DNA of 52,455 nt from Actinomadura sp. CNU-125 (GCF_001942465.1 NZ_MKJY01000355.1:1-52455); one strand, 5' to 3'; positions 1 through 9,332 are shown, counted from the first letter of the stretch. Made by a program: numbers and translations. Notes: generated from the letters alone by a model not told the origin.

Positions 1-1
1 C

Positions 2-595
2 GACGGCTTCCGCCTCTGGTCGGAGGCCACCCGGGCGCCCGTCCACCGGGCGCTCGCGCACCGCTGCCGCGCGCTGCTCACCGACGCCTCCGGCGACGCC
101 GCCGACCACTTCACCGAGGCCCTGCGCCTGCACGAGTCCGCCGACGCGGTGTTCGAGCAGGGCCGCACCGAACTCCTCTACGGGCACCGGCTGCGCCGCG
201 CCCGCCGCCCCCGCGCCGCCCGCGAGCACCTGCACACCGCGCTGCGGATCTTCGAACGCTACGACGCCCGCCCCTGGACCGACCAGGCCCGCGCCGAACT
301 CCGCGCCGCCGGGGAGACCGTCGTACCGCTCCCGGTGCCCGCACCCGCCGAACCCGTGCACGTCGCCGGGACGCCCGCCCGTCCGCCCCGTCCCGTCCCG
401 GTCCAGGCGAACGCCTTCGGCGACCTCACCCCGCAGCAGGCGCACATCGCCCGGCTCGTCGCCGAAGGCGCCACCAACCGCGAGATCGCCGCCCGGCTCC
501 TCCTCAGCCCCCGCACCATCGACCACCACCTGCGCAACGTCTTCACCCGCCTCGGCATCCGCTCCCGAGTGGAACTGGCCCGGATGATCCGCTGA
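2..595 (+). CDS. LuxR-type transcriptional regulator, C-terminal part (5' end outside window)
   Basis: The frame is open from base 2, so only the last 197 residues are present. The N-terminal part is Arg/Ala/Leu-rich and helical, like the TPR-type repeats at the end of large LuxR (LAL/MalT-like) regulators. A Pro-rich linker follows, then a GerE-type helix-turn-helix in the last 60 residues (LTPQQAHIARLVAEG, then TNREIAARLLLSPRTIDHHL). It probably binds DNA as a dimer in the cytoplasm. The sensor or ATPase region, if there is one, lies upstream and cannot be judged. The next gene is convergent, 15 bases away, and I see no terminator hairpin between them. The HTH family is sure; membership of the large LAL class is inferred. 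Confidence 0.85.
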   Translation, partial: DGFRLWSEATRAPVHRALAHRCRALLTDASGDAADHFTEALRLHESADAVFEQGRTELLYGHRLRRARRPRAAREHLHTALRIFERYDARPWTDQARAELRAAGETVVPLPVPAPAEPVHVAGTPARPPRPVPVQANAFGDLTPQQAHIARLVAEGATNREIAARLLLSPRTIDHHLRNVFTRLGIRSRVELARMIR

Positions 596-609
596 CCCGA
601 AACGCCGGG

Positions 610-1068
610 TCAGTCGGACCGGTCGGCGGGCGGGTCGGCGTAGACGCCGTGGAGCATGCCGGTGGCTTGGCCGACCTCGATGAGGCGGTCGTCCGGGTCG
701 AGCATGTAGCAGCGGATCTCGGCCTTGCGGTCGATGGGGTCGGTGAGGAAGCGGACGCCGCGGGACTTCGCGTGCGTGTGGAAGGCGGCGATGTCGGCGA
801 CGCGGACGTTCATGAACGCCGTCACCGGGTCCCCCGGCTCGGGCGCCCGCAGCGTGACGTCCGGTTTGTCGGGGGTCGGGCCGCCGCCGGGGTTCATGAT
901 GATCCACGTGCCGGCGACCTTCACGATCGCCGGGTTCTCCGCCAGGACGACCTCGCCGCCGAGCACGTCCGCGTAGAACTCGCGCGAGCGGGCGACGTCC
1001 CGGACCACCAGGAAGTGCGTGAGCACCAGTCCCTCGACGGGCGCGGGCAGTTGTTCACGGGTCACCAT
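610..1068 (-). CDS. VOC-family glyoxalase/bleomycin-resistance-like protein
   Basis: 152 residues, the length of a single VOC module pair. The start (VLTHFLVVRDVARSREFYAD), the middle motif around FMNVRVADIAAFH and the end (CYMLDPDDRLIEVGQ) are typical of the glyoxalase/dioxygenase superfamily, with His and Glu in the usual metal-ligand places. The ATG at 1068 is preceded by GAGGTG. It follows the DUF5996 gene by 5 bases on the same strand, so the two are probably co-transcribed. Substrate unknown; family members include lyases, dioxygenases and drug-binding proteins. Confidence 0.85.
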   Translation of the reverse strand: MVTREQLPAPVEGLVLTHFLVVRDVARSREFYADVLGGEVVLAENPAIVKVAGTWIIMNPGGGPTPDKPDVTLRAPEPGDPVTAFMNVRVADIAAFHTHAKSRGVRFLTDPIDRKAEIRCYMLDPDDRLIEVGQATGMLHGVYADPPADRSD

Positions 1069-1073
1069 GCCGT

Positions 1074-2015
1074 TCACCTCGAAGACGCCGGGGTCTTGTG
1101 CGACCAGCGGGCAGGATCGTCCTCCAGGGTGGGCCGGTCCCAGTCTGCGAGGTCGGCGGCGGCCTCGTAGGTGTCCTGGAGGAAGGCCAGCAGCGCACCG
1201 TCGGGGTCGGGGTCGTCGGCGACCGCCTCGTACGGCAGCAGGAACTGGCCGTTCTCGACGCTGTAGAAGGCACCGGACGGGCGGACGGGACGGTCCGCGA
1301 AGCCGGGCGGCTCCGGGTAGGCGTACGCGTAGAACGCGCCTTCCGCGCCGCCGCCCGGCCAGAACCCGCAGCTGCTCAGCTCCCGCGAGTAGCCCTCGAC
1401 CATCACCCAGTCGCCGCAGTTCGGCGCGCCGCCGGGGTGCTCGGGCGCGGGACGTCCGGAGAAGCGGGTGCACGCGAGGTCCATCGCGCCCCAGAAGAAG
1501 TGGACCGGGCTGACCTTGCCGATGAAGCGCGACCGGAAATGCCCCATCACCCGGGACGCCTGCAATAGCTGCCGCCAGAACAGGTGGGCCGCGTCGGCGT
1601 CGTAGGACGCGTGCCGGTCGTCCTCCGCGAACGGGATCGCCGGATCGACCTCGTTCGGGCGCCCCTGGATCTTCGCCTCGACGCCGATCCGGTCGAGGGC
1701 GCGCATCGTCCGGTCGTGGAACTCGGCGACGGACATCGGTTCGAGCGCGAACCCCGCGTCCGTCCCGTCGTCTGCGCGCAGCCGCAGCCGGTGCTCGACG
1801 AAGTCGAACTCGACGTCGAACGCGCCCGTCCCGTACGGGATCGCGGACGTCGTCAGCCCGCGCGGGCTCACGTACAGCGTCACGTTCCACCAGTGGTTGA
1901 CCAGCGGCGCGTGCACCAGCCGGACCTTCCCGACGATCTGCGCCCACATGTGCAGCGTGTCGCGCGTCTCGTGCCAGTCGGCCACGCGCAGCCGCGGCCA
2001 GTCCTGCCGTCCCAT
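1074..2015 (-). CDS. DUF5996 family protein
   Basis: 313 residues without signal peptide or membrane segment. It matches my memory of the DUF5996 family: an early block with ETRDTLHMWAQIVGKVRL and LVNHWWNVTLYVSPRGL, the motif FIGKVSPVHFFWGAMDLA in the middle, and a Tyr/Pro-rich section (FYAYAYPEPPGF) near the end. No catalytic function is established for the family. It is first in a two-gene unit with the VOC protein and is divergent from the sulfite-oxidase-like gene, with about 150 bases between them. Confidence 0.75.
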   Translation of the reverse strand: MGRQDWPRLRVADWHETRDTLHMWAQIVGKVRLVHAPLVNHWWNVTLYVSPRGLTTSAIPYGTGAFDVEFDFVEHRLRLRADDGTDAGFALEPMSVAEFHDRTMRALDRIGVEAKIQGRPNEVDPAIPFAEDDRHASYDADAAHLFWRQLLQASRVMGHFRSRFIGKVSPVHFFWGAMDLACTRFSGRPAPEHPGGAPNCGDWVMVEGYSRELSSCGFWPGGGAEGAFYAYAYPEPPGFADRPVRPSGAFYSVENGQFLLPYEAVADDPDPDGALLAFLQDTYEAAADLADWDRPTLEDDPARWSHKTPASSR

Positions 2016-2164
2016 CGCGTCCCCCTCTCGACCGGACCGGTCCGGGGGTCATGCCCGTCTGTGCGGCGGCCCACACCGATCGGGCGGCCCGTTCATCGCG
2101 AAATTTCAGGCTAAATCGGTAGGGAAAGTTGACTGGACGGTCGTGGTTCAGCAGGATCGGGGGC

Positions 2165-3435
2165 ATGCCACTCGGTTACGGGCACGACGACGACCTGACC
2201 GACGAAACGACCTACGAGCGCGTCCGGGGGATGTCGCGGCGGAACCTGCTGCGGATCGCCGCCGGTGCCGGGCTCGGCTCCGGCCTGGGCGCCGTGCTCG
2301 GCGGTCCGGCCCGCGCCGCGGAACCCACCACCGGGATCGTCAAGCCGACCCCGCCCGAGCTGTTCGTCCCGCACGGCACGAACGCCGAAACGCGCTGGGA
2401 GGCCATGCGGGGGCAGGGGTACCTCACGCCCGCCGACCGCTTCTTCGTCCGCAACCACACCTCCACGCCCCGGATCGACGCGCGGACGTGGCGGCTCAAA
2501 CTGTGGGGCACCGGCCTGCACGGCTCCCCCGCCGGCTGCGGAGACCCGTCGAGTTCACCTACGAGGACCTTCTCGGGCTGCCCGCCGAAACGCTCGTCTC
2601 GCGCATCGAATGCGCGGGCAACGCCCGCGGCTTCTTCGCGTCGCAGCAGGGGCAGGAGGTCTCCGGAACGCCGTGGAAACTGGGCGCGGTGGGCCTCGCG
2701 CGCTGGCGCGGGGTCCGCCTGTCGACCGTCCTGGAGCGCGCGGGCCTCACGCACCGGGCGGTGGACGTCCTCCCGCGGGGGCTCGACGCCGACTACGTGA
2801 CCGGCGGCGAGAACCTCGGCCGGGTGCGGCGCCCGCTCCCGATCGCCAAGGCGCTCAAGGACGTCCTGCTCGCGTACGAGATGAACGGCGCGCCGGTGCC
2901 GCCCGACCACGGCCACCCCGTCCGGCTGGTCGTCCCGTCCTGGGTGGGGATCGCGTCGATCAAGTGGCTGGGCGACATCCAGGTCGCCGACGAACCCCTC
3001 TTCTCCCCGTGGAACACGCACTACTACCGGTTCTTCGGGCCGGACTACCCGCCCGGGGGCAGCGCGCCGCTGACCGAGCAGAACGTGAAGTCGGCGTTCG
3101 AGCTGCCGTGGGACGCGACGCTGCCCGCCGGACGGCGCGTCCTGCACGGCCGCTCCTGGTCGGGCACCGGGCGGATCCGGCGGACGGAGGTCAGCGCGGA
3201 CGGCGGCGCCACCTGGCGGCCCGTCCGCCTGCGGGACCCGCGGCACGACCGGCACGCCTGGACCCGCTGGGAACTCCCCTGGCACGCCCGCCCGGGACGG
3301 TACGAACTGCTGTCGCGTGCCGTGGACGAGACGGGCGCGTCCCAGCCCGCGACCACGACCTACAACGAGAGCGGTTACCTTTTCGGCGCCGTCGTCCGGC
3401 ACCCGGTCACCGTCACCGGTCAGAACACGTCGTAG
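2165..3435 (+). CDS. Sulfite-oxidase-like molybdopterin oxidoreductase, Tat-exported (frame break near 2526)
   Basis: The encoded protein (about 423 residues once the frame is restored) has a twin-arginine signal (SRRNLLRIAAGAGLG), an oxidoreductase molybdopterin domain and a C-terminal Mo-co dimerisation domain. The molybdenum-ligating Cys lies in SRIECAGNARGFF (about residue 150). It should oxidise sulfite or a related substrate outside the membrane with Mo-cofactor; the electron acceptor is unknown. The first 120 residues and the rest are in different frames. One extra C in the C-run at 2526-2530 restores the continuous reading GSPRRLRRPVEFTYEDLL. ATG 2165 was chosen because it gives a compact Tat leader; an upstream TTG at 2129 is possible. 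The 3' end overlaps the convergent hydrolase gene by 16 bases. Confidence 0.85.
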
Positions 3436-4538
3436 GCGACCTCGCGGAAGTCGTCGTACAGCCGGGCGAAGACCGGCCCGGTGACCATGACCTGCGTGAA
3501 CAGCACGGCGACCAGGTCGGCGGACGGGTCGGCGAACGCGATCGTCCCGAGGCCGCCCACCCAGCCGAACCGTCCGCCCTCCTCGACCGCGATGCCGAGA
3601 CCCCAGCCGCCCGTTCCGAGGAACGGCCCGGCCGCGGCCTTCTGCTCCGGGGTCAGCCGGTCGGTCGTCATCGACTCGACCGACTCCCGCGACAGGACCG
3701 GTCCGCCCCCGTCGAGCAGCATCCGGAAGAAGGCCGCGAAGTCGTCGGCCGTGCACACCAGCCCCGCGCTGCCGGACTCGAACGCGGGCGGACGGTCGCG
3801 CGGGTCGTCCCGTACGGCGAGGGCGCCGGACGCGTCGGGCGCGTAGGACACCGGCAGCCGGTGCGCGTCGCCGGGCGCGACGTGGAAGCCGGTGTCGCGC
3901 ATCCCGAGCGGCTCGAAGATCCGCTCGCGGCAGAACCCGCCCAGCGGACGGCCAGCGGCGCGGGCGATCAGCACGCCCAGCACGTTCGTCCCGGTGTCGT
4001 ACAGCCAGCGCTCGCCCGGCGGGTACGCGAGCGGCAGCGCGCCGATCCGCTTCAGGTACTCGTCCGGCGGCATCGGCGGCGCGTCCGGGCCCACCTGGAC
4101 GCCCGCCGCCGCCATCGCGTCGCCGAGCGGGCACGGTTCCATCGGCTGGCCGATGCCGAGCCGGAACGTCAGCAGGTCGCCGACGGTGATCGCGCGCCCG
4201 GCGGGCACGGTGTCGTCGAGCGGTCCGTCCGGACGGCGCAGCACGCGGGGCGCGGCGAGTTCGGGGAGCAGGTCGTCCACCGGGTCGTCGAGGCGCAGCC
4301 GCCCGTCCTCGACGAGCAGCAGCGCGGCGGCGGCCGTCACCGGCTTGGTGAGCGACGCGATCCGGAACAGCGCGTCGCGGCGCATCGGGGCGCCGCCGCC
4401 CGCCGACATCGAACCGAGCACGGTCGCGTGCGTCTCGCCGCCCCGCCGGACGAGCGCGACGAGGCCGGGCACGTCCCCCTCCTCGACGGGCCCGGCCAGG
4501 ACCCGCCGCAGCCGATCGGGGCCGCGTTCGTCCGGCAT
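3420..4538 (-). CDS. Serine hydrolase of the beta-lactamase/EstB (class C-like) family
   Basis: 372 residues. The nucleophile motif SxxK is SLTK in FRIASLTKPVTAAAAL (Ser about residue 62). A Tyr motif follows (WLYDTGTNVLGVL), and a Gly-rich WVGGLGTIAF takes the place of the KTG box. These are the three sites of the serine beta-lactamase/DD-peptidase fold. No signal peptide is seen, which suits a cytoplasmic esterase or peptidase more than a resistance enzyme. The ATG at 4538 has AAGGAG 6 bases upstream, so the longer reading to 4595 is not needed. Substrate unknown. Confidence 0.88.
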   Translation of the reverse strand: MPDERGPDRLRRVLAGPVEEGDVPGLVALVRRGGETHATVLGSMSAGGGAPMRRDALFRIASLTKPVTAAAALLLVEDGRLRLDDPVDDLLPELAAPRVLRRPDGPLDDTVPAGRAITVGDLLTFRLGIGQPMEPCPLGDAMAAAGVQVGPDAPPMPPDEYLKRIGALPLAYPPGERWLYDTGTNVLGVLIARAAGRPLGGFCRERIFEPLGMRDTGFHVAPGDAHRLPVSYAPDASGALAVRDDPRDRPPAFESGSAGLVCTADDFAAFFRMLLDGGGPVLSRESVESMTTDRLTPEQKAAAGPFLGTGGWGLGIAVEEGGRFGWVGGLGTIAFADPSADLVAVLFTQVMVTGPVFARLYDDFREVAYDVF

Positions 4539-4624
4539 GTCCGGCTCCTTCTGTCGTCTACCCAGATACCGACCGGGCGGCGGCGCGGAACTCATCGCCG
4601 CGCCGCCGCCCGGGCCCCGCCCGG

Positions 4625-6514
4625 TCAGGAGACGGCCTCCAGGGACGGGGAGGCCGCGTCGTCGCTGAACTGGGTGCGGTACAGGTCGGCGTAGCGGCCG
4701 TCGGCGGCGAGCAGCTCGTCGTGGGTGCCGCGTTCGACGATCGTGCCGTCCTCGACCACGAGGATCAGGTCGGCGGCGCGGACGGTCGACAGCCGGTGCG
4801 CGATGACCACGGCGGTGCGCCCGTCGAGGGCCTCGGCGAGGGCTTCCTGCACGGCGGCCTCGGACGTCGAGTCGAGGTGGGCGGTCGCCTCGTCGAGGAT
4901 CACGACGCGCTGCCGGGCGAGCAGCAGCCGGGCGATGGTGAGCCGCTGCCGCTCACCGCCCGACAGCCGGTAGCCGCGCTCGCCGACGATCGTGTCCAGG
5001 CCGTCCGGCAGGCTCTCGATCAGCGCGTCGAGGCGGGCGCGGCGCAGGACGCCCCACAGGTCGTCCTCGGTGGCCTCGGGCCGGGCGAGCAGGAGGTTCT
5101 CCCGGATCGACTCGTGGAACAGGTGCCCGTCCTGGGTGACCATGCCGAGCGTCGCGCGGATGGCGGCGAACGACAGGTCGCGGACGTCGGCGCCGCCGAG
5201 CCGGACGGCGCCCGAATCGACGTCGTACAGGCGCGGCAGGAGCTGCGCGATCGTGGACTTCCCGGCGCCGGACGAGCCGACGAGCGCGACCATCTGCCCC
5301 GGTTCGGCCTTGAACGAGATGCCGTGCAGGACCTCCTGCCCGCCCCGGGTGTCGAGGGTCGCGACCTCCTCCAGCGAGGCGAGGGACACCTTGTCGGGCG
5401 ACGGGTAGGAGAACCGGACGTCGTCGAACTCGATCGACGCGGGCCCCTCGGGGACGTCGCGCGCGTCCGGCTTCTCGGCGACCAGCGGCTTCAGGTCGAG
5501 GACCTCGAAGACCCGCTCGAAGCTGACCAGCGCGCTCATCACCTCGACGCGGGCGCTGGCGAGGGCGGTCAGCGGCGCGTACAGGCGGGTGAGCAGCAGC
5601 GCGAGGGCGACGACGGCGCCGGCGTCCAGGGAGCCGCGCAGCGACAGGTAGCCGCCGAGACCGTAGACGAGCGCGAGGGCGAGCGCCGACACCATCGTCA
5701 GCGCGGTGATGAACACGTGCTGCACCATCGCGGTGCGGACGCCGATGTCGCGGACGCGGCGGGCGCGTGCGGCGAACTCGGCGGACTCGCGCGCGGGCCG
5801 TCCGAACAGCTTGATCAGGGTGGCGCCGGGGGCGGAGAACCGCTCGGTCATCTGCGTGCTCATCGCGGCGTCGTGCGCGACGGCCTCGCGTTCGAGCCGG
5901 GCGAGGCGGGCGCCCATCCGGCGGGCGGGCAGCAGGAACAGCGGCAGCAGCACCAGCGCGAGCAGGGTGATCTGCCACGAGATGCCCACCATCACCCCGA
6001 ACGTCAGCGCGACCATCACCAGGTTGCTGACGACGCCGGAGAGGGTGTCGCTGAACGCGCGCTGCGCGCCGATCACGTCGTTGTTGAGGCGGCTGACGAG
6101 CGCGCCGGTGCGGGTGCGGGTGAAGAACGCGACCGGCATCCGCTGCACGTGGTCGAACACCGAGGTGCGCAGGTCGAGGATGAGGCCCTCGCCGATGCGG
6201 GCCGACAGCCACCGGTTGGCGAGCCCGAGCGCGCCCTCGGCGAGCGCCAGCACGGCGATCAGCACCGCGAGCCACACCACGGTGGACGGGCCGGAGCGGT
6301 CGACGATCGCGTCGACGACCCGTCCGGCCAGCACGGGCGTCGCGACCGCCAGCACCGCGAGGACCACGCTGAACAGCAGGAACACGGTGAGGGTGCGGCG
6401 ATGGGGGCGGGCGAAGGCGCCGATCCGGCGCAGCGTCGCCTTGGAGAAAGGTCTGCTGTCCTGCGCGGTGGCCGCATGGTGCAGCGACATCCACGCGGTG
6501 ACTTCCATGTCCAT
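4625..6514 (-). CDS. ABC exporter, fused permease and ATPase
   Basis: 629 residues: a six-helix type I exporter membrane domain (about 35-330), then an ATPase domain with Walker A GSSGAGKST, signature LSGGERQRL, Walker B VVILDEA and the H-loop in VVIAHRLS. It probably works as a homodimer, pumping a drug, lipid or peptide out of the cell. A Ser/Asp/Lys-rich stretch of about 20 residues (around PSPDKVSLASLEEVATLD) is inserted just before the Walker A region. The ATG at 6514 follows GGGGA. The promoter carries a SoxR/MerR-type operator (6560-6581), so induction by a MerR-family activator encoded elsewhere is likely. Divergent from the class V PLP gene. Confidence 0.9.
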   Translation of the reverse strand: MDMEVTAWMSLHHAATAQDSRPFSKATLRRIGAFARPHRRTLTVFLLFSVVLAVLAVATPVLAGRVVDAIVDRSGPSTVVWLAVLIAVLALAEGALGLANRWLSARIGEGLILDLRTSVFDHVQRMPVAFFTRTRTGALVSRLNNDVIGAQRAFSDTLSGVVSNLVMVALTFGVMVGISWQITLLALVLLPLFLLPARRMGARLARLEREAVAHDAAMSTQMTERFSAPGATLIKLFGRPARESAEFAARARRVRDIGVRTAMVQHVFITALTMVSALALALVYGLGGYLSLRGSLDAGAVVALALLLTRLYAPLTALASARVEVMSALVSFERVFEVLDLKPLVAEKPDARDVPEGPASIEFDDVRFSYPSPDKVSLASLEEVATLDTRGGQEVLHGISFKAEPGQMVALVGSSGAGKSTIAQLLPRLYDVDSGAVRLGGADVRDLSFAAIRATLGMVTQDGHLFHESIRENLLLARPEATEDDLWGVLRRARLDALIESLPDGLDTIVGERGYRLSGGERQRLTIARLLLARQRVVILDEATAHLDSTSEAAVQEALAEALDGRTAVVIAHRLSTVRAADLILVVEDGTIVERGTHDELLAADGRYADLYRTQFSDDAASPSLEAVS

Positions 6515-6559
6515 GCGATATCCCCGTTTTCTGAGATGCTCCGTCGTGGACCATCATCA

Positions 6560-6586
6560 GACCTCAAGAAAGATTGAGGTCAAGTT
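6560..6586 (-). promoter_or_regulatory. SoxR/MerR-type operator within the ABC exporter promoter
   Basis: A perfect inverted repeat GACCTCAA-N6-TTGAGGTC sits at 6560-6581. Its 18-base core CCTCAAGAAAGATTGAGG agrees at 14 of 18 positions with the E. coli soxS operator as I recall it. On the minus strand the reading is TTGACC, 19 bases, GATGAT, the over-long spacer typical of MerR-family activated promoters, with the operator filling the spacer. It lies about 45 bases upstream of the exporter start. No MerR/SoxR gene is in the window. Confidence 0.6.
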
Positions 6587-6639
6587 CCGCCGCCCGCGCC
6601 CAGTCTCGCGCGCGGGTCCGACATTTCCGGGAGGGGCGC

Positions 6640-7794
6640 ATGGACGTCGGGAAGCTGCGGGCCGACACACCGGGATGCGCGCGCGTGGCGCACCTCAACA
6701 ACGCGGGCGCCGCACTGCCGCCGCGTTCGGTGCTCGACGCGGTGACCGGCCATCTCGCACTGGAGGCGACGATCGGCGGCTACGAGGCCGCCGAACGCGA
6801 GGCGGCCGCGATCGAGCACTTCTACGACGCGATCGCGGGCCTCATCGGCGCGCGCGCGGACGAGATCGCCTACGTGGAGAACGCCACCCGCGCCTGGGAC
6901 ATGGCGTTCTACTCGATCCCGTTCGCCGAAGGCGACCGCATCCTCACCACGTCCGGCGAGTACTCCAGCAACGCGATCGCCTACCGGCAGGTCGCGTCCG
7001 CGACGGGCGCCCGCGTCGAGGTCGTCCCGGACGGCCCGGACGGCGCGATCTCCCTGCCCGCGCTCGACGCCGAACTCGCGAAGGGCGGCGTCCGGCTGGT
7101 GTCGCTCAACCACGTCCCCACCCACAACGGGCTGGTCAACCCGGCCGCCGAAGTCGGCCGGCTGTGCGCCCGCCACGGCGTCCTCTACCTGCTGGACGCC
7201 TGCCAGTCGGTCGGGCAGCTCGCCGTGGACGTCCGCGAGATCGGCTGCGACATGCTGTCGGCGACCGGACGCAAGTTCCTGCGCGGCCCGCGCGGCACCG
7301 GGTTCCTGTACGTCCGGCGCGAGATCGTCCCGACGCTGGAACCCCCGTTCCTCGACCTGCACGCCGCCGAGTGGCGCGCCCCCGACTACGAGCCGCGACC
7401 GGACGCCCGCCGCTTCGAGACGTGGGAACGGTTCGTCGCCGGGCAGCTCGGCCTCGCGGCCGCCGCCGACTACGCGTCCGCGCTCGGCATGGACGAGATC
7501 GAGAAGCGGGTCGTTTCGCTCGCGGCGACGCTCCGCACGGAACTCGCCGCCCGCCCCGGCACGTCCGTCCTGGACCGCGGCACGCGCAAGTCGGGAATCG
7601 TGACCTTCACCGTGGACGGGCACGAACCGCGCGCGATCCAGCAGGCCGTCCGGGAACAGGGCATCAACGTGAACGTCTCCAGCCCGGCCGCCCACGGATA
7701 CGACCCGGACGCCGTCGCCGCGGCCGTCCGGGCCTCCGTGCACTACTACAACACCGAAGAGGAAATCGGCCGCCTTCTCACGGCCCTGCCGTGA
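6640..7794 (+). CDS. Class V aminotransferase / cysteine-desulfurase-like PLP enzyme
   Basis: 384 residues. The PLP Lys is K212 in SATGRKFLRGPRGTGFLYV and the pyridine-nitrogen Asp is D186 in LLDACQSVGQLAVDV. The fold is the NifS/EgtE-like class V type. It could be a C-S lyase, an aminotransferase or a racemase; the sequence does not decide. There are no partner genes for ergothioneine or Fe-S assembly nearby. ATG 6640 follows GGGAGGGGC. Divergent from the ABC exporter with the MerR-type operator between them, so joint control is possible. A strong hairpin follows the stop. Confidence 0.85.
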   Translation: MDVGKLRADTPGCARVAHLNNAGAALPPRSVLDAVTGHLALEATIGGYEAAEREAAAIEHFYDAIAGLIGARADEIAYVENATRAWDMAFYSIPFAEGDRILTTSGEYSSNAIAYRQVASATGARVEVVPDGPDGAISLPALDAELAKGGVRLVSLNHVPTHNGLVNPAAEVGRLCARHGVLYLLDACQSVGQLAVDVREIGCDMLSATGRKFLRGPRGTGFLYVRREIVPTLEPPFLDLHAAEWRAPDYEPRPDARRFETWERFVAGQLGLAAAADYASALGMDEIEKRVVSLAATLRTELAARPGTSVLDRGTRKSGIVTFTVDGHEPRAIQQAVREQGINVNVSSPAAHGYDPDAVAAAVRASVHYYNTEEEIGRLLTALP

Positions 7795-7833
7795 CGCGCC
7801 CGGCGGGGGCCTCCCCGCCTCCCGCCGGGCGCG
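7795..7833. terminator. Hairpin between convergent genes, likely bidirectional terminator
   Basis: A 13-base perfect stem (7795-7807 paired with 7821-7833) encloses a 13-base loop. It begins directly after the stop of the PLP gene and 12 bases before the end of the convergent CBS gene. No T-tract follows, as is common in very GC-rich genomes. Confidence 0.7.
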
Positions 7834-7845
7834 CGCCTCGCGGCG

Positions 7846-8265
7846 TCAGGTGTTCGGCCGCGCCGCGCTGATGTCGGCGAGGGCCGACTCGGAGTCCTTC
7901 TCCACGGCCAGGTCGCCGATGGAGACGATCCCGACCGGCCGGCCGTCCTCGACGACCGGAAGCCGCCGCACCGACCGTTCCCGCATGAGCTGCGCGGCCT
8001 TGTCCGTCGTGTCGTCCGGGCCGATCGTCGCGGTGGCCCTGCTCGCCAGCCCGCCGATCTTCACCTGCCGCGGATCGTCGCCCGCGGCGAGCCCCCGGAC
8101 CACGAGGTCACGGTCGGTCACCAGCCCCTGCATCTCGTCGCCCTCCGCGACGAGCACGGCGCCGATGTCCTCGTCGCGCATCGCCCGTGCCACGGTGACG
8201 ATGTCGAGCTCCGGCGACACCGACGTCGGCGAACCGGTCATGATGTCGCGAATCTTCCTGGCCAT
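7846..8265 (-). CDS. CBS-domain pair protein
   Basis: 139 residues made only of two CBS repeats: one opening with IRDIMTGSPTSVSPELDIV and ending LVTDRDLVVRGL, the other with AQLMRERSVRRLPVVEDG and GIVSIGDLAVE. Such stand-alone pairs bind adenine nucleotides and are thought to sense energy charge or stress; the partner is unknown. Single gene, transcribed toward the shared hairpin at 7795-7833. Confidence 0.93.
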   Translation of the reverse strand: MARKIRDIMTGSPTSVSPELDIVTVARAMRDEDIGAVLVAEGDEMQGLVTDRDLVVRGLAAGDDPRQVKIGGLASRATATIGPDDTTDKAAQLMRERSVRRLPVVEDGRPVGIVSIGDLAVEKDSESALADISAARPNT

Positions 8266-8342
8266 CCCTGTACTCCTCGAACTCGCGGTGATCTGCCGAA
8301 CCCCGGGACGATTCGCCCCCTACCCGCAAGAACCGGACTCAC

Positions 8343-9332
8343 TCACCCCGCTCTGAGCTGGGCGAACAGCCGCTCCGCACGCTCCCCGTCCAGGACCACC
8401 CGGTTCCGGTCGCCCGGCGCCGGCACCACCGGCACGGTGCCGAACCCGACGTCGTCCGCCCCGACCTTCGGCATGCTCTCCGCGAGCTCCAGCAGGCCCC
8501 GCGCGTCCAGTGCCGGTTCCGTCTCGACCGCCCCCGCGACCGCCTTCACGAACTTCGCGAACCCCACCGGATCGTTCCGCAGCTCCGCGACCTGCCGGGC
8601 CATCGCCGCCAGGAACTTCTGCTGCCACTCGATCCGCGACAGGTCCGAACCGTCCCCGCGCCCGTAGCGGAGGCGCACGAACGCGAGCGCGTCCCCGCCG
8701 TCCAGCCGCTGCTTTCCCGCGGGCAGCGACAGCCCCGCCTTCCGATCCTCGATCGGCCGCGGCACCGTCACCTCGACGCCGCCGAGCGCGTCCACGATCG
8801 TCCGGAACCCCGCGAACCCGACCGTCACCGTCCGATCGATCCGGACGTCCGTCAGCGCCTCGACCGTCTGCCGCGCGCAGGCCGCGCCCCCGGCGGTGAA
8901 CGCGGAGTTGATCATGCCCTGGTTGCTCCCCGCGCACCGGGGAACGTCCACCAGCATGTCGCGGGGGAAACTCACCACCCGGGCGCTGCCGCGCCCGTTC
9001 GGGACGTGCAGCAGCATCAGCGTGTCCGACCTCGCCGAGTCGCCGCCCCGCCCGTCCGACCCGATCAGCAGCACGTTGAACGCGCCCGTCTCGATCGCCC
9101 GCTCCTCCGCCACCGGACCCGCCGACCGGCCGTCCCGCAGGAACAGCACCGGCACCAGGACGGCCGCCGCCGTCACCACCGCCACCAGCCCGAGCAGCGC
9201 CCACCGCCCCGGCCGCCTCCGGCGGGGCCCCGCCCGCAGCAGCCGCTCCCGCTGCCGCACCAGCGACGCGGGCGGCTCGTGCTCCAGATCCCGGCCGAGG
9301 CCGCGGATCAGCTCCAGATCGTCCACGGTCAT
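8343..9332 (-). CDS. LytR-CpsA-Psr (LCP) family protein with a short cytoplasmic N-terminal region
   Basis: 329 residues. A charged N-terminal region of about 45 residues (ELIRGLGRDLEHEPPASL) precedes one membrane helix (ALLGLVAVVTAAAVLVPVLF). The extracytoplasmic LCP domain follows, with LLIGSDGRGGDSARSDTLML, VSFPRDMLVDVP and the Arg-rich FVRLRYGRGDGSDLSRIEWQ. LCP enzymes transfer lipid-linked glycopolymers to peptidoglycan. The start overlaps the sigma-factor stop by four bases (ATGA), with the sigma gene first. In this layout the second gene is usually the anti-sigma factor, and the cytoplasmic tail resembles the short N-terminal regions of sigma-linked membrane proteins in related actinomycetes. 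The anti-sigma role is inference. Confidence 0.87.
   Translation of the reverse strand: MTVDDLELIRGLGRDLEHEPPASLVRQRERLLRAGPRRRRPGRWALLGLVAVVTAAAVLVPVLFLRDGRSAGPVAEERAIETGAFNVLLIGSDGRGGDSARSDTLMLLHVPNGRGSARVVSFPRDMLVDVPRCAGSNQGMINSAFTAGGAACARQTVEALTDVRIDRTVTVGFAGFRTIVDALGGVEVTVPRPIEDRKAGLSLPAGKQRLDGGDALAFVRLRYGRGDGSDLSRIEWQQKFLAAMARQVAELRNDPVGFAKFVKAVAGAVETEPALDARGLLELAESMPKVGADDVGFGTVPVVPAPGDRNRVVLDGERAERLFAQLRAG

Noticed and set aside
2265..4694. An open plus-strand frame of about 800 codons over the sulfite-oxidase and hydrolase genes
   Set aside because: Arg/Pro/Ala-rich text without domain signs, overlapping two recognised genes in other frames.
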